Counted from the first letter of the stretch, positions 49,685-62,072 are shown. The stretch is DNA of 64,000 nucleotides from Klebsiella quasipneumoniae subsp. quasipneumoniae (GCF_020525925.1 NZ_CP084876.1:3348001-3412000); one strand, 5' to 3'. Notes: generated by a model not told the origin, from the letters alone. Made by a program: numbers and translations.

Positions 49685-52600
49685 TTAGTTCGAATTGTTG
49701 GTATCAATCAGCTCATCGAGCGAATTGATATGGACCCCCTGTAGCGTAATCAACGTCGCAGGTTGATGAGTGGTTCCACCGTTACCATCGCGATCAATAG
49801 ACACCACGGTATTTCCGCCAACATAACTCAGAGTAATATAGTCACCCAGCGTATCGCTGGAACCATTCCAGCCGACCAGCAGCGCCGAAATATCGATATG
49901 GTCTCCCTGCGCGACTGAGAAATCGCTCCAGGTATCGCTACCATTGCCTCCGGTGTCGTCATCCGCCAGCAGGTTGTAAACCAGCGTATCGGCCCCCACT
50001 CCCATGCTGAAGGTATCATCGTAAGCGGTACTGTGAACGCTATCGTCATTGACGCTGCCGGCGATCTGCGGATGCAGATCGATGGTCAGGTTCGCCGTCG
50101 AACTGCCGCCATCACTACTGATAAGGGTATAGGTAAACGTCTCCTTAGCCGTTATGGCGTCGGTATTGACACCATTGTTCAACTGATAGGTGTAACCTCC
50201 TTCCCCATTAATGGTCAGGATCCCATATTCACCATACAGCACCGCATTTCCGTTAGAGGCGCTGGTCCCCGTATCGTTAGTTACTGTGCCATCCGAATGG
50301 AAGGTCCAGTTGGTCACGACGCCCAGATTATTTTCGCCACTTATCGTAAAGCCGCTATGCAGCGAACCAAGCGTATCCGGTGTGCCATTCGCATCGGAAC
50401 CGTCGAGAATATTGCCTGCCACGGATTGCGCGACCGTCAGATGCGCATCGGTATGGATCTCGGTTCCTGTCACGCTCGCTGACAGGCTGTAGGTCATCGC
50501 CGGGCCAGCCTGCATCGTATGACTAATACTCAGCGTATAATCACCTGCCGCCAGTTGTACCGGGTTGCTGCCGTTGACCAGGTTTAGCGTCGCGGTAGCC
50601 GAATCCGCCCCCGGGCTCAAGAGGGTACCGTTGAGGGCCATCTCCAGAGGCCCCGTCCACACCGTGACATCTGTCGTGACTCCGCCAACGGTCACATGAT
50701 GGATTAACGTGACCGTTCCGGAAAGATCGCCATTCAGTAGTGAAAGGCCACTGGTTCGGTTACCACTCAGGTTGAGAGTGATAGACGCCCCATCCACCTC
50801 CCGGCCTTCCGCGATGGTAAAGTTCTGGCTTGTTACTTTCACCGCCGAGGTCGCGCCAGTCTGTACCGCAGCGTTCGTCACCGCAAGATTACTGACGCTT
50901 TGCGTCCAGGTGGCCGCTTGCATTGCCGTCGGCGCCGACAGGGAAACGATATCATCTATCGCCACCGCCGGTGTCGATTCAATATTCATCGTCAACGTAG
51001 TCGATGAAGTCTGACCCAACGCATCTTCTATCGTATAGGTGAAGACATCGCTTTGACCGGCGCCCGTTGTACCATTGGCATGATAGCTATAACTACCGTC
51101 CGCCTTGATGAACAGCGTTCCCCAGGTGCCATTTATAGTGACGCCCTCAGGGGTGACGGTTTCTATCTGCGAACCAAACTGGACGCTGCTTACGGTAATC
51201 CCGTTTCCGGTATCGCCGACATCACCATCGCTATCAGTATGCAGAACATTACCCGTCACATATTTGGCCGAATCAGTCACCTCCATACTAATACTGGTGC
51301 CCAAATTGAGATTCAGAATCGAGCCGATCACCCCTCCTGTGGTGGGTGACGAAATAACGACCATATAGTTACCGGCGCCAATTCGTTCGAACTCACCTCC
51401 CCCCGCATACTCAAGGCTTAATCCAAGGAGACCAGTCGGCGTTGCTGTAATTCCATCCTTAATGACCCCGACAATCTGGTTCGTATCGGTATTGACCAGA
51501 ATAAGATCCAGGGTGACAGCGCCAAGCGCGATGCTAAGGGCGGTAGACCCTGAAACGCCTAACGTCACATCCTGTTCAGTCCCCTCGGCCACGGTAAACT
51601 TAAAGCCATTAGTCGGAAGCGCGACATTCACGGTATTCAGTAACGACAGGCCCGCCACCTGAACGACATTGCCCCCTTGAATATCAAGATTATCCTCGAC
51701 ATTGCCGACGTAATAAGCCTGCGTATCAGGATTGGCCTGGGCGGTTTCGATCTCCTGACCAATATTAATGGTCAGGGTCGTGGTGGATTGCAGTCCATTA
51801 CCATCCGTAATGGTGTAGGTAAATACATCTGCATTACCTGCTGACCCCGCCTTACCTGATGCCTGATAGCTATAGCTGCCGTCAGCGTTAATAGTCAGGA
51901 CACCGTAAGCACCGGTTACCGATATTGTGCCGCCATCCACGGAGACAGTCTCGCCTGCGGCAGTGGTGGCTGTTACCGACGTTACCGTAAGATCGGTACC
52001 GCTATCGGCCATATCGCCGTTGTCGGATCCCTCCAGTACGTTGCCTGTAACGGTACTTCCGCTATAACCGAGCGAGTCTGTTACCGTTGCCTCAACGAAG
52101 GTGGCAACGCCTGCCCCTGCCAGCGTGTTGATCAGGCTCACCAGCACCCCATCAGAATTGGGTGAGGATATCGCCAGCGCATAGTTACCAGCAGGCAGAT
52201 TCTCAAAGGAAGCGGTGCCGCTATAGACCAACCCACCAAGCAAGGTTGCGCTAATACTCACGCTCCCCGGGTCGATAGCAACAACGCGTCCCGTAGCGAT
52301 ATCAATCACCGACAGATCGGCTGTCAGCGTATTTCCCGCCCCCAGCAGATTGACTATCGACGTTAACAGTCCTGCTGTTGAAAGCAGAGAAACGCCACTG
52401 ACATCAACCGTCATATCTTCTGTCGTGTTGTTATCCACGTTGAAGCGGAAACTACTGCCAGACAACAGCGACACATTAATCGTGCTCAACAGCGAGACAC
52501 CAACCAGTTGCGAGAGATTGCCTTCAGTGCCATTAAGGTTGCCGTACTGCTGAATAATCTCAGAACTATTAGTATCAGGTATTGCCTCAACGGAATCGGA

Positions 52601-55600
52601 GTCGCTGTCGGAGTCAGAATCGCTATCCGAGTCGGAGTCACTGTCAGAGTCTGAATCGCTGTCCGAATCGGAGTCGCTGTCAGAGTCGGAATCGCTGTCA
52701 GAATCCGAATCGCTGTCAGAGTCCGAGTCACTGTCGGAATCCGAGTCGCTGTCAGAATCGGAGTCGCTGTCGGAGTCCGAGTCGCTGTCCGAATCCGAGT
52801 CGCTGTCCGAATCCGAGTCGCTGTCGGAATCCGAGTCGCTGTCGGAATCCGAGTCGCTGTCGGAATCCGAGTCACTGTCCGAATCCGAGTCGCTGTCCGA
52901 ATCCGAGTCGCTGTCCGAATCCGAGTCGCTGTCGGAATCCGAATCGCTGTCGGAATCCGAGTCGCTGTCCGAGTCGGAGTCGCTGTCCGAGTCGGAGTCG
53001 CTGTCGGAGTCAGAATCCGAATCGGAGTCGCTGTCGGAATCAGAGTCACTGTCCGAGTCCGCATCGCTGTCGGAGTCCGAGTCGCTGTCAGAATCCGAGT
53101 CACTGTCAGAGTCAGAATCGCTGTCAGAGTCGGAGTCGCTGTCCGAGTCCGAATCACTGTCAGAATCAGAGTCGCTGTCGGAATCCGAGTCGCTGTCCGA
53201 ATCCGAATCGCTGTCGGAATCCGAGTCGCTGTCCGAGTCGGAGTCGCTGTCCGAGTCGGAGTCGCTGTCGGAGTCAGAATCCGAATCGGAGTCGCTGTCG
53301 GAATCAGAGTCACTGTCCGAGTCCGCATCGCTGTCGGAGTCCGAGTCGCTGTCAGAATCCGAGTCACTGTCAGAGTCAGAATCGCTGTCAGAGTCGGAGT
53401 CGCTGTCTGAATCAGAATCACTGTCAGAATCAGAGTCGCTGTCGGAATCCGAGTCGCTGTCAGAGTCCGAGTCGCTATCAGAGTCAGAGTCGCTGTCGGA
53501 ATCGGAGTCGCTGTCGGAATCCGAGTCACTGTCAGAGTCCGAGTCGCTGTCAGAATCCGAGTCACTGTCAGAGTCGGAATCGCTGTCAGAATCGGAGTCG
53601 CTGTCAGAGTCCGAGTCGCTGTCGGAGTCAGAATCGCTGTCAGAGTCCGAGTCGGAGTCAGAATCCGAGTCGCTGTCGGAATCCGCATCGCTGTCAGAGT
53701 CGGAGTCGGAGTCGGAGTCGGAGTCGCTGTCGGAGTCAGAATCGCTATCCGAGTCCGCATCGCTGTCAGAGTCGGAGTCGCTGTCTGAATCAGAATCACT
53801 GTCAGAATCAGAGTCGCTGTCAGAGTCGGAGTCGCTGTCGGAATCCGAGTCACTGTCCGAGTCCGAGTCGCTGTCGGAGTCGGAGTCACTGTCCGCATCA
53901 GCATCTGACTCACCGGTATCGCTTCCTGCCACAATATTAATTGTCAGCGTGGCCGTCGCCATATCACCATTCTCATCCACTATCGTGTAGGTAAAGACAT
54001 CAGCCTGGCCAACAGCGTCCGCATCGCCAGTCGCCTTATAGGTATAGCTGCCGTCCGCATGGATCGTCAGCTGGCCGTAAAGACCGTTGATCACAACGCC
54101 TTCAGACGTCACATCAAGCGGCGTGGTCTGCACGCTGGAGGCGATTTTGCTTACCGTAATGCCATCCCCGGTGTCTGCGACATCACCGCCTGCATCTGCA
54201 GTCAGCACGTTGCCGGCAATTGCCGTCGAGGTGTACTGCGTAGAGTCTGTGATCGTCGCCTGCGCAACCGACAGCAGATTGGCTGAAGCCAGTTCATCAA
54301 CCACTGCGGCCAGCGCGCCGGAAGCCTGTGGTGAAGAAACCACCACCGCGTAGTTCCCTGCCGGCAGGTCGCTGAAGGTCGCGCTGCCGGAGTAAACCAG
54401 ATTGAGCAGCGCCAGAGATGGCGTCAGGCTCACGGCATCCGGAATAATCTGCACCACCTCACCGGTGTCGGTATTCACTATCGACAGATCGGCGGTGATA
54501 GATGAAGCACCTCCCACCAGTTGTCCCACCAGTGCCAGTACCGACTGCAGACTCAGCAACGTTGAACCGGTAACAGCTATCGTCACGTCCTCAGTGGTTC
54601 CTTCACTAACCGAGAACTTCGTTGAGTTTGCCGCCAGCAGGGAGACATCCACCGTATTGAGTAAGGAGACGCCGAGCAGCTGGCTTGCGGTTCCGGTCAC
54701 GTTGTTAAGATTGCCCTCTACGGTATCGATAGCCGCGGTATGGGTATCATCATTTGCCTGCGGTTCGGTATCCGAATCCGAGTCGCTGTCCGAGTCGGAG
54801 TCAGAATCGGAGTCGCTGTCAGAATCCGAGTCACTGTCAGAGTCGGAGTCGCTGTCAGAATCCGAGTCGGAGTCGCTGTCAGAGTCAGAGTCGCTGTCAG
54901 AATCGGAGTCACTGTCAGAGTCCGAGTCGCTGTCGGAGTCGGAGTCGGAGTCACTGTCGGAATCCGAGTCGCTGTCCGAGTCCGAATCACTGTCGGAATC
55001 GGAGTCGCTGTCCGAGTCTGAATCGCTGTCGGAATCCGAGTCGCTGTCGGAGTCGGAATCCGAGTCGCTGTCAGAATCCGAATCGCTGTCGGAGTCAGAG
55101 TCGGAGTCAGAATCCGAGTCGCTGTCAGAATCGGAGTCACTGTCAGAGTCAGAATCGCTATCCGAGTCAGAATCACTGTCGGAATCTGAGTCGGAGTCGC
55201 TGTCTGAATCCGCATCGCTGTCGGAGTCCGAATCGCTGTCAGAGTCAGAATCGCTATCGGAATCTGAATCGCTGTCTGAGTCCGAATCGCTGTCTGAATC
55301 GGAGTCACTGTCGGAATCGGAGTCGCTGTCGGAGTCCGAGTCGCTGTCGGAATCCGAATCGCTATCCGAGTCAGAATCACTGTCGGAGTCAGAGTCAGAG
55401 TCGCTGTCAGAATCCGCATCGCTGTCTGAATCGGAGTCGCTGTCAGAGTCCGAATCACTGTCAGAGTCCGAATCGCTGTCCGAGTCCGCATCGCTGTCCG
55501 AATCGGAGTCACTGTCAGAGTCCGAGTCGCTGTCGGAGTCAGAATCGGAGTCGCTGTCGGAATCCGAGTCGCTGTCAGAGTCCGAATCGCTGTCAGAATC

Positions 55601-58366
55601 CGAGTCACTGTCAGAATCCGAGTCGCTGTCTGAATCGGAGTCGCTGTCTGAGTCGGAGTCACTGTCAGAATCGGAGTCGCTGTCGGAGTCTGAATCGCTG
55701 TCGGAATCCGAGTCGCTGTCGGAGTCGGAATCGCTGTCGGAATCCGAGTCACTGTCAGAGTCCGAATCACTGTCGGAATCGGAGTCGCTGTCCGAGTCGG
55801 AGTCGCTGTCGGAGTCCGAGTCGCTGTCGGAATCAGAGTCACTGTCGGAATCAGAGTCACTATCTGAATCGGAGTCGGAGTCGGAGTCGCTGTCGGAGTC
55901 CGAGTCACTGTCGGAGTCCGAGTCGCTGTCGGAATCCGAGTCGCTGTCGGAATCCGAGTCGCTGTCAGAATCGGAGTCACTGTCTGAATCCGCATCGCTG
56001 TCAGAGTCTGAATCGCTGTCGGAGTCAGAATCCGAGTCGGAGTCTGAGTCGCTGTCGGAGTCAGAATCGGAGTCGCTGTCGGAGTCGGAGTCACTGTCAG
56101 AGTCCGAATCGCTGTCAGAATCGGAGTCGCTGTCGGAGTCAGAATCCGAGTCGGAGTCTGAATCGCTGTCAGAATCGGAATCCGAGTCGGAGTCCGAGTC
56201 ACTGTCAGAATCCGAATCGCTGTCAGAGTCCGAGTCACTGTCGGAATCCGAGTCGCTGTCTGAATCGGAGTCACTGTCAGAGTCAGAATCGCTGTCGGAA
56301 TCCGAGTCACTGTCGGAATCCGAGTCGCTGTCAGAATCGGAGTCGCTGTCGGAGTCCGAGTCGCTGTCCGAGTCCGAATCGCTGTCGGAGTCCGAGTCGC
56401 TGTCAGAGTCGGAGTCGCTGTCAGAGTCCGAGTCGCTGTCCGAATCCGAGTCACTGTCTGAATCCGAATCGCTGTCAGAGTCCGAGTCGCTGTCCGAATC
56501 CGAGTCACTGTCTGAATCCGAATCGCTGTCAGAGTCCGAGTCGCTGTCAGAATCCGAATCGCTGTCTGAATCGGAGTCGCTATCGGAGTCAGAATCCGAG
56601 TCGGAGTCGCTGTCGGAATCCGAGTCGCTGTCTGAATCGGAGTCGCTGTCTGAATCGGAGTCGCTGTCGGAATCCGAGTCACTGTCAGAGTCCGAGTCGC
56701 TGTCGGAGTCAGAATCGCTGTCAGAGTCCGAGTCGGAGTCAGAATCCGAATCCGAGTCGCTGTCAGAGTCCGAATCACTGTCGGAATCGGAGTCACTGTC
56801 CGAGTCCGCATCGCTGTCGGAATCCGAGTCACTGTCAGAATCCGAATCACTGTCAGAATCCGAATCGCTGTCGGAATCCGAGTCACTGTCGGAATCCGAG
56901 TCGCTGTCGGAGTCAGAGTCACTGTCAGAATCGGAGTCGCTGTCTGAGTCCGAGTCGCTGTCGGAGTCCGAGTCGCTGTCGGAGTCAGAATCACTGTCAG
57001 AATCTGAGTCACTGTCCGAATCCGAGTCACTGTCAGAATCCGAATCACTGTCGGAATCTGAATCGCTGTCAGAGTCCGAGTCGCTGTCAGAATCCGCATC
57101 GCTGTCTGAATCGGAGTCGCTGTCCGAGTCGGAGTCAGAATCCGAATCGCTGTCTGAGTCGGAGTCACTGTCAGAGTCCGAATCCGAATCCGAGTCGCTG
57201 TCGGAGTCAGAATCGCTGTCGGAGTCACTGTCAGAGTCAGAATCCGAGTCGCTGTCAGAATCCGAATCGCTGTCGGAGTCAGAGTCGGAGTCAGAATCCG
57301 AGTCGCTGTCAGAGTCCGAGTCACTGTCTGAATCAGAGTCGCTGTCGGAGTCAGAGTCGGAGTCGGAATCCGAATCGCTGTCGGAATCCGAGTCGCTGTC
57401 TGAATCCGCATCGCTGTCGGAGTCCGAGTCGCTGTCCGAATCCGAATCGCTGTCTGAGTCGGAGTCGGAGTCGGAATCCGAATCGCTGTCGGAATCCGAG
57501 TCGCTGTCTGAATCCGCATCGCTGTCGGAGTCCGAGTCGCTGTCCGAATCCGAATCGCTGTCTGAGTCGGAGTCGCTGTCGGAATCCGCATCGCTGTCGG
57601 AATCCGCATCGCTGTCGGAATCCGAATCACTGTCAGAATCCGAGTCGCTGTCGGAGTCGGAGTCAGAGTCGGAATCGCTGTCTGAATCGGAGTCGCTGTC
57701 TGAATCGGAGTCGCTGTCGGAATCCGAGTCACTGTCAGAGTCACTGTCCGAGTCAGAATCGGAGTCACTGTCAGAATCAGAGTCACTGTCCGAGTCCGCA
57801 TCGCTGTCGGAGTCAGAATCCGAATCCGAGTCGCTGTCGGAATCCGAGTCACTGTCAGAGTCAGAATCGCTGTCAGAGTCAGAATCCGAATCACTATCAG
57901 CATCGGAGTCTGTATCATCAATGTTAGAATGAGATGAGTGATCTTTATCAGATGATCCCGCAATCATCGCGCCCACCCCCAGCAGTGCCGCCCCAGCCAT
58001 TACCCATGGAGCAATGCTATCACCAGAACTGCCAGCAACTAGTAATCCTGAAATATCGCTGATGAGAGAATAATGGGCATCGCTGGTTCCTGCCCCTTCA
58101 AGCCACCACAGAGCCCCACTATCGTCATCCTGTAAAACTAAATCGCTATGATGCCCACTGGCATCATTAACAAAAAAGTTTTTCAGCGTAAGCGTACTGC
58201 CATCGTTTATCTTCAGAACAAGATCATTACCTTGCCTCGAGAACGAACTGATGTCCTCTCGCTTAATATGCAACACGACAACTGACTGCGTGTTCAAGTT
58301 AACTTGATTACCATCGATGGTGTATTTCACACCTGTGTCTTTTGCTGTGATATTTATATTTTTCAT
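49685..58366 (-). CDS. Giant SD-repeat type I-secreted adhesin with BapA-like prefix
   Basis: Predicted surface/biofilm protein of 2893 residues. Residues 1-140 form a BapA/LapF-type prefix ending in a hydrophobic [17 protein letters not shown] segment. Residues 152-1199 and 1487-1925 are almost pure Ser-Asp dipeptides with occasional Asp-Ala. Between and after them are four beta-rich modules (about 1200-1486, 1926-2205, 2206-2467 and 2468-2770). Modules 1-3 share a GNLxxLxGVSLLxT(V/I)(D/N)V opening and a VCBS-like close (GSYxYxAxGxxxxxGxxDVFTYTI). The last 120 residues are a type I secretion target domain ([20 protein letters not shown]...), including a Ca-like GGNGSD segment. No N-terminal signal peptide or LPXTG is present. 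It heads the operon with its own exporter. Confidence 0.92.
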   Translation of the reverse strand: MKNINITAKDTGVKYTIDGNQVNLNTQSVVVLHIKREDISSFSRQGNDLVLKINDGSTLTLKNFFVNDASGHHSDLVLQDDDSGALWWLEGAGTSDAHYSLISDISGLLVAGSSGDSIAPWVMAGAALLGVGAMIAGSSDKDHSSHSNIDDTDSDADSDSDSDSDSDSDSDSDSDSDSDSDSDSDSDSDADSDSDSDSDSDSDSDSDSDSDSDSDSDSDSDSDSDSDSDSDSDSDSDSDSDSDSDSDSDSDSDADSDSDADSDSDSDSDSDSDSDSDSDSDSDADSDSDSDSDSDSDSDSDSDSDSDSDSDSDSDSDSDADSDSDSDSDSDSDSDSDSDSDSDSDSDSDSDSDSDSDSDSDSDSDSDSDSDSDSDSDSDSDSDSDSDSDSDSDSDSDSDSDSDSDSDSDSDSDSDSDSDSDSDADSDSDSDSDSDSDSDSDSDSDSDSDSDSDSDSDSDSDSDSDSDSDSDSDSDSDSDSDSDSDSDSDSDSDSDSDSDSDSDSDSDSDSDSDSDSDSDADSDSDSDSDSDSDSDSDSDSDSDSDSDSDSDSDSDSDSDSDSDSDSDSDSDSDSDSDSDSDSDSDSDSDSDSDSDSDSDSDSDSDSDSDSDSDSDSDSDSDSDSDSDSDSDSDSDSDSDSDSDSDSDSDSDSDSDSDSDSDSDSDSDSDSDSDSDSDSDSDSDSDSDSDSDSDSDSDSDSDSDSDSDSDSDSDSDSDSDSDSDSDSDSDSDSDSDSDSDSDSDSDSDSDSDSDSDSDSDSDSDSDSDSDSDSDSDSDSDSDSDSDSDSDSDADSDSDSDSDSDSDSDSDSDSDSDSDSDSDSDSDSDSDSDSDSDSDSDSDSDSDSDSDSDSDSDSDSDSDSDSDSDSDSDSDSDSDSDSDSDSDSDSDSDSDSDSDSDSDSDSDSDSDSDSDSDSDSDSDSDSDSDSDSDSDSDSDSDSDSDSDSDSDSDSDSDSDSDADSDSDSDSDSDSDSDSDSDSDSDADSDSDSDSDSDSDSDSDSDSDSDSDSDSDSDSDSDSDSDSDSDSDSDSDSDSDSDSDSDSDSDSDSDADSDSDSDSDSDSDSDSDSDSDSDSDSDSDSDSDSDSDSDSDSDSDSDSDSDSDSDSDSDSDSDSDSDSDSDSDSDSDSDSDSDSDSDSDSDSDSDSDSDSDSDSDSDSDSDSDSDSDSDSDSDSDSDSDSDSDSDSDSDSDSDSDSDTEPQANDDTHTAAIDTVEGNLNNVTGTASQLLGVSLLNTVDVSLLAANSTKFSVSEGTTEDVTIAVTGSTLLSLQSVLALVGQLVGGASSITADLSIVNTDTGEVVQIIPDAVSLTPSLALLNLVYSGSATFSDLPAGNYAVVVSSPQASGALAAVVDELASANLLSVAQATITDSTQYTSTAIAGNVLTADAGGDVADTGDGITVSKIASSVQTTPLDVTSEGVVINGLYGQLTIHADGSYTYKATGDADAVGQADVFTYTIVDENGDMATATLTINIVAGSDTGESDADADSDSDSDSDSDSDSDSDSDSDSDSDSDSDSDSDSDSDSDSDSDSDADSDSDSDSDSDSDSDSDSDSDSDADSDSDSDSDSDSDSDSDSDSDSDSDSDSDSDSDSDSDSDSDSDSDSDSDSDSDSDSDSDSDSDSDSDSDSDSDSDSDSDSDSDSDSDSDSDSDSDSDSDSDSDSDSDSDSDSDSDSDSDADSDSDSDSDSDSDSDSDSDSDSDSDSDSDSDSDSDSDSDSDSDSDSDSDSDSDSDSDSDSDSDSDSDSDSDSDSDSDSDSDSDSDSDADSDSDSDSDSDSDSDSDSDSDSDSDSDSDSDSDSDSDSDSDSDSDSDSDSDSDSDSDSDSDSDSDSDSDSDSDSDSDSDSDSDSDSDSDSDSDSDSDSDSDSDSDSDSDSDSDSDSDSDSDSDSDSDSDSDSDSDSDSDSDSDSDSDSDSDSDSDSVEAIPDTNSSEIIQQYGNLNGTEGNLSQLVGVSLLSTINVSLLSGSSFRFNVDNNTTEDMTVDVSGVSLLSTAGLLTSIVNLLGAGNTLTADLSVIDIATGRVVAIDPGSVSISATLLGGLVYSGTASFENLPAGNYALAISSPNSDGVLVSLINTLAGAGVATFVEATVTDSLGYSGSTVTGNVLEGSDNGDMADSGTDLTVTSVTATTAAGETVSVDGGTISVTGAYGVLTINADGSYSYQASGKAGSAGNADVFTYTITDGNGLQSTTTLTINIGQEIETAQANPDTQAYYVGNVEDNLDIQGGNVVQVAGLSLLNTVNVALPTNGFKFTVAEGTEQDVTLGVSGSTALSIALGAVTLDLILVNTDTNQIVGVIKDGITATPTGLLGLSLEYAGGGEFERIGAGNYMVVISSPTTGGVIGSILNLNLGTSISMEVTDSAKYVTGNVLHTDSDGDVGDTGNGITVSSVQFGSQIETVTPEGVTINGTWGTLFIKADGSYSYHANGTTGAGQSDVFTYTIEDALGQTSSTTLTMNIESTPAVAIDDIVSLSAPTAMQAATWTQSVSNLAVTNAAVQTGATSAVKVTSQNFTIAEGREVDGASITLNLSGNRTSGLSLLNGDLSGTVTLIHHVTVGGVTTDVTVWTGPLEMALNGTLLSPGADSATATLNLVNGSNPVQLAAGDYTLSISHTMQAGPAMTYSLSASVTGTEIHTDAHLTVAQSVAGNILDGSDANGTPDTLGSLHSGFTISGENNLGVVTNWTFHSDGTVTNDTGTSASNGNAVLYGEYGILTINGEGGYTYQLNNGVNTDAITAKETFTYTLISSDGGSSTANLTIDLHPQIAGSVNDDSVHSTAYDDTFSMGVGADTLVYNLLADDDTGGNGSDTWSDFSVAQGDHIDISALLVGWNGSSDTLGDYITLSYVGGNTVVSIDRDGNGGTTHQPATLITLQGVHINSLDELIDTNNSN
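52592..53908 (-). repeat. Second SD dipeptide tract (439 residues)
   Basis: Coding repeat for about 220 Ser-Asp pairs. The DNA has an 18-base unit encoding SDSDSD in which one serine of three is AGC and the others use TCN. Third-position changes scatter across units without changing the protein. Asp-Ala arises from single TCG-to-GCG changes. Confidence 0.95.
52935..53407. repeat. 209-bp exact direct duplication inside the second SD tract
   Basis: Bases 52935-53143 recur unchanged at 53199-53407, an offset of 264 bases (44 Ser-Asp pairs). Synonymous positions also match, which marks a recent segmental duplication rather than protein-level selection. Confidence 0.9.
54770..57910 (-). repeat. 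First SD dipeptide tract (about 1048 residues)
   Basis: 3.1 kb encoding about 520 Ser-Asp pairs with sparse Ala. It uses the same 18-base higher-order unit. Local tandem duplications are visible, for example a 54-base period around 56421-56528 and a 108-base period around 57360-57574, both multiples of 18. All six frames are largely open here, so overlapping frames carry no meaning. Confidence 0.95.
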
Positions 58367-58952
58367 CAGGACGCACCCTTGGGATGAAGACGCAGTCAGA
58401 GGTTTTGAGATAATTCTTACTTATGCATCTTATTAGATATACCAGAAACCACGGGGCCGCAAGGATGTTAAGAAACAAAACTGAAATACATTGAAACAAA
58501 ACAACTGATTGATAAATAAGACAATAAAACAGAGAATCACACTTCTATACTCTTTTATTTTTCATGCCAGGTTTTCATTTCATTAAGAACTCGTTTGGCA
58601 AAAAAAAATTATACTTCCTGGCTTCGTCATATCTTTCTATCGTTTTTTTTCATCGTTCACCTCAAAAAATGAGACCTTTGTCACGGAATTGCAATATTCA
58701 AATCACCTCCATTTTTTAATAATTAAAATAATTACCGCATTAATAACCTTAATTAAAACATGCCTTAAAAAAATGAAAAAATTCGAGTCTGAGTGTTTTT
58801 TTATTATTCCACATAATTAGCATGGCTATCTGTGATTAATAAAGACATTATATTCCACAAGGTTATTTCCACTCTATAAATTTTCAAATGAACAACGAAA
58901 CGTTTCGCTAAGAAAACATAAATAATGCGAATTTTATTTATTAGAGAAGGAT
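58367..58952. promoter_or_regulatory. AT-rich upstream region of the adhesin operon
   Basis: 586 noncoding bases, strongly AT-rich compared with flanking core genes, with many A and T tracts (for example near 58600-58660 and 58720-58800). This is the expected site of the adhesin promoter and a likely H-NS target. I could not settle on a promoter or regulator box. A short frame at 58308-58499 has no support. Confidence 0.5.
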
Positions 58953-58979
58953 AAAAAAACCCGCTAATGCGGGTTATTT
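58953..58979 (-). terminator. Terminator after yccU
   Basis: On the minus strand AACCCGC/GCGGGTT, with a 4-base loop, runs into seven U. It lies immediately after the yccU stop. Confidence 0.9.
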
Positions 58980-59393
58980 TTACTTAGCCAGCCCCAGTCG
59001 CGGTAGCTCAATGGCCGGACAACGATCCATCACCACCTTTAACCCGGCTTCTCGGGCCAGCACCGCGGCCTGTTCATTGATCACCCCCAGCTGCAGCCAC
59101 AGCGTTTTCGCGCCGATAGCAATCGCCTCCTGCGCCACGCCCCATGCCGCTTCTGAATTACGGAAGACATCAACCATGTCGACCTTTTCCGGAACATCGG
59201 CAAGCGTTCCATAGCCCTGCTGCCCCAACAGCGTCTTGCCTGCCACCTTCGGCGAAACCGGGATAACGTGATACCCCTGATCCAGCAGATACTTCATGAC
59301 CCGGTAGCTAGGACGGTCAGGTTTGTCGCTGGCGCCGACCAGCGCAATCGTCCGTGTCGAGGTCAGGATTTCGGCAATATCGTTCTCTTTCAT
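58980..59393 (-). CDS. yccU: CoA-binding protein YccU
   Basis: CoA-binding-fold protein of 137 residues, same length as E. coli YccU, function unknown. The Rossmann-like CoA-binding motif is [20 protein letters not shown]; the C-terminal DRCPAIE is conserved. It is the first core gene right of the adhesin island. yccT, which in E. coli separates it from mgsA, is absent. Confidence 0.93.
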   Translation of the reverse strand: MKENDIAEILTSTRTIALVGASDKPDRPSYRVMKYLLDQGYHVIPVSPKVAGKTLLGQQGYGTLADVPEKVDMVDVFRNSEAAWGVAQEAIAIGAKTLWLQLGVINEQAAVLAREAGLKVVMDRCPAIELPRLGLAK

Positions 59394-59547
59394 GGTTTCC
59401 TCCTGCTATTTCACCTAAGTGTATGCTAATCCGCAGCAGGGGGCCATCCAGGCTAACCCGCAGATTCAGCAAAATTTTCATCCCTGATGCTTGCAGCGAC
59501 AGCCACATTCAGTAATCTGTCAGCAGGTCAAAATGCGGAATGAAAAT

Positions 59548-60006
59548 ATGGAACTGACAACACGTACCCTGCCTGCGCAAAAACATATCGCGCTGGTGGC
59601 TCACGATCACTGTAAAGATATGCTGATGAAATGGGTTGCTCGCCATCAGGCGCTGCTGGCACAACATGTTTTGTACGCCACCGGCACTACCGGCAACCTG
59701 GTCTCCCGGGCTACCGGGCTGGAGGTCAATGCCATGCTGAGCGGCCCGATGGGCGGCGACCAGCAGGTGGGTGCCCTCATTTCAGAAGGGAAAATCGACG
59801 TGCTGATCTTCTTCTGGGATCCGCTGAACGCCGTTCCCCACGACCCGGATGTCAAAGCCTTGCTGCGTCTGGCCACGGTCTGGAACATTCCGGTCGCCAC
59901 TAACGTCTCCACCGCTGACTTTATTATCCAGTCGCCGCACTTCGCTCAACCGCTCGATATTCTGATCCCGGATTATCCGCGATATCTTGCCGAGCGCCTG
60001 AAATAA
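59548..60006 (+). CDS. mgsA: Methylglyoxal synthase MgsA
   Basis: Cytoplasmic lyase making methylglyoxal and phosphate from dihydroxyacetone phosphate, a bypass relieving sugar-phosphate stress. It has 152 residues from the ATG at 59548 ([10 protein letters not shown]), as in E. coli; longer in-frame starts lack support. Catalytic Asp71 in [10 protein letters not shown] and the phosphate-binding GTTGNL are present. Confidence 0.96.
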   Translation: MELTTRTLPAQKHIALVAHDHCKDMLMKWVARHQALLAQHVLYATGTTGNLVSRATGLEVNAMLSGPMGGDQQVGALISEGKIDVLIFFWDPLNAVPHDPDVKALLRLATVWNIPVATNVSTADFIIQSPHFAQPLDILIPDYPRYLAERLK

Positions 60007-60017
60007 TCGAACCGCGA

Positions 60018-62072
60018 TCACGGCTTTCTGGCCACAGGCACATCCAGCGCCTGCAGGATCTCGACAAACGGCGACGGTTGCGCCTTGTTAAATAACAGCC
60101 ACACCCGGTGACGGGCGCGGGTTATGGCCACGTAAAGCAGTCGACGTTCCTCCGCATCCGGAAAATCTTCCGGTTGCGGCAGGAGCGCCTCCTCTATGAT
60201 CGACTCGCGCGCTGGGGCCGGAAACGCATCCACTCCCTCCTGCAGTCCCAGCACAATGACATAGTCGGCCTGCTGACCTTTGCTGGCGTGAATAGTCATA
60301 AAATCAAGCTGGAGGTGCGGCCAGCGCGTCGCCGCTTGATCAAGCGCCTCGGGTTTCAGATGATGGTAGCGGGCAAGCAGCAGGATCCGCTGCTCGGGCT
60401 TAACGTAACCGCTCAATTTATCCAGAAGATCGTCCAGCTTATCGTCGGCTAACAGAGTGACGGCCTTTTTATCTCCCGCGGTCAGGCTGTTCAGCGGTTT
60501 GCTTAACTGATGCGGATTCTGCTGGATAAAACCATTGGCTATTTCGCCGATACGCCCGTTAAAGCGATAGGTGGTATCCAGCGCACAGCAGTCGCCTTCG
60601 CCAAAGTAGTGGTTGAACGCGGTGGTCAGGGAGAGCTGCGCCCCGCTGAACCGGTAAATCGCCTGCCAGTCATCGCCAACGGCAAAGAGCGTGGTTTGGC
60701 TATTTTGCCGGCGTAACGCGGCCAGCAGCGAGGCTCGCTGCGGCGAAATATCCTGAAATTCATCCACCAGAATGTGTTTCCACGGGCTAACGAAGCGGCC
60801 TTTATCGAGAATATTGACCGCCTGATGGATCAGACCGGAAAAATCGACCGCATTCTCCGCCTTCAGCGCCGCCTTCCACTCTTTCAGCAGGGGCGACATC
60901 AACTTCACCCGTTTACTGAACAGATCGCGTACCGCATCCGGCGCGCCGGCGATCATCTCTGCCTGGGAGCCGCCGTGCATGCGCATCAGGCTGACCCAGC
61001 GGTCAAGCCGGCTGGCCATCCGCCGCTGCACCTTTTTATCCTGCCAGAAGTCTCCCTCCGGCAGTTGCCAGCCCATCTCCTCTTCCAGCCACAGGCGCCA
61101 GCCTTTCGCCTGCGCTTTTTTCTCCTGGCACTGCTTTTGCCAGCTTTTCAGCAGCAATGCATGGCGGGCCGCAGTATCGCTTTCCAGCTTACTGATGGTG
61201 GGCACTTTTTTGCTGCCCTGCTGGATAATATGCAGCGCCAGCGAGTGGAAGGTGCGGGCGGTAATATCGTCTGATGCCAGACGCTCGCGGATCCGCTCAT
61301 CCATTTCCTGCGCCGCCTGGCGGCCGAATGCCAGCAGCAGAATTTGCTCTGCCGCCGCTTCTCCCCGCGCCAGCAGCCAGCCCGCTCGAGCCACCAGCAC
61401 CGAGGTTTTACCACTGCCCGCTCCCGCCAGCACCAGCAGGGAGCGCTCGCCGTTCACCACCGCTCGCGCCTGCGACGGATTGAGCGGGGAGGATTCCACG
61501 CCGTCAAAAAAGCCGCGATACTGTTCCAGCATCGCCTCGGTAAAGGCCTGGTTATGGGCCTGACGCGCCGCTTCAATATCCCCTAACCAGCGCTGACATT
61601 CCCGCCACAGCTCCCGGCAGTTATCAAAGGCGTCAAGCCGGCTGGTGGGCATCGGCAGCCCGGTTAACGCATGGCGAATATTATCCTGAACATCCGCCAC
61701 CTGCTGACGCGTCAGCCACTTACCTTCTGCCCGGGTGCGTTCGATAGCTGTAAGCTGCTGCTTCAGCACCCCGGCGGCGATATCGCTCATTTCCGTGCTC
61801 CACTGCTGCCAGAGCGTGTGTAAATGGTGATAAAAGCGCTGCGTTTCGCTCCATTCGGTACCGTGCAAACGCACGACTTTATCGTCCGGCAGCACAAACT
61901 CCAGTTCGCCCCAGACCAGACCGCGCTTACAATGCACTGACAATAACTGATTGAAAGGGATAAGATACTCATGACGATCGCCGGAAACCTTTACCCCGGC
62001 ATTCAGTAACTGCACCCTGTCATAAGGATGCTGAGCCATGCGTTTGCCCAATGTTGTCGCTTTAAGTTCCAT
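60018..62072 (-). CDS. helD: DNA helicase IV HelD
   Basis: Superfamily 1 3'-to-5' DNA helicase of 684 residues, same size as in E. coli. Walker A is AGAGSGKTS with Lys222. Motif II is VDEFQDISPQR, motif III GDDWQAIYRFSGA, and motif VI YVAITRARHRVWLL. The N-terminal 190 residues are the family-specific domain. It is convergent with mgsA and divergent from yccF. Confidence 0.96.
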   Translation of the reverse strand: MELKATTLGKRMAQHPYDRVQLLNAGVKVSGDRHEYLIPFNQLLSVHCKRGLVWGELEFVLPDDKVVRLHGTEWSETQRFYHHLHTLWQQWSTEMSDIAAGVLKQQLTAIERTRAEGKWLTRQQVADVQDNIRHALTGLPMPTSRLDAFDNCRELWRECQRWLGDIEAARQAHNQAFTEAMLEQYRGFFDGVESSPLNPSQARAVVNGERSLLVLAGAGSGKTSVLVARAGWLLARGEAAAEQILLLAFGRQAAQEMDERIRERLASDDITARTFHSLALHIIQQGSKKVPTISKLESDTAARHALLLKSWQKQCQEKKAQAKGWRLWLEEEMGWQLPEGDFWQDKKVQRRMASRLDRWVSLMRMHGGSQAEMIAGAPDAVRDLFSKRVKLMSPLLKEWKAALKAENAVDFSGLIHQAVNILDKGRFVSPWKHILVDEFQDISPQRASLLAALRRQNSQTTLFAVGDDWQAIYRFSGAQLSLTTAFNHYFGEGDCCALDTTYRFNGRIGEIANGFIQQNPHQLSKPLNSLTAGDKKAVTLLADDKLDDLLDKLSGYVKPEQRILLLARYHHLKPEALDQAATRWPHLQLDFMTIHASKGQQADYVIVLGLQEGVDAFPAPARESIIEEALLPQPEDFPDAEERRLLYVAITRARHRVWLLFNKAQPSPFVEILQALDVPVARKP

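Noticed and set aside
52592..57910. Repetitive array resembling CRISPR or satellite DNA
   Set aside because: Units are contiguous without unique spacers, and they translate to Ser-Asp dipeptides in one continuous gene.
54402..57932. Long plus-strand frame of Ser-Glu/Leu repeats (1176 codons), and other long frames over the SD tracts
   Set aside because: The 18-bp repetitive DNA keeps all frames open. The minus-strand frame alone continues into recognisable prefix, beta modules and type I target domain.
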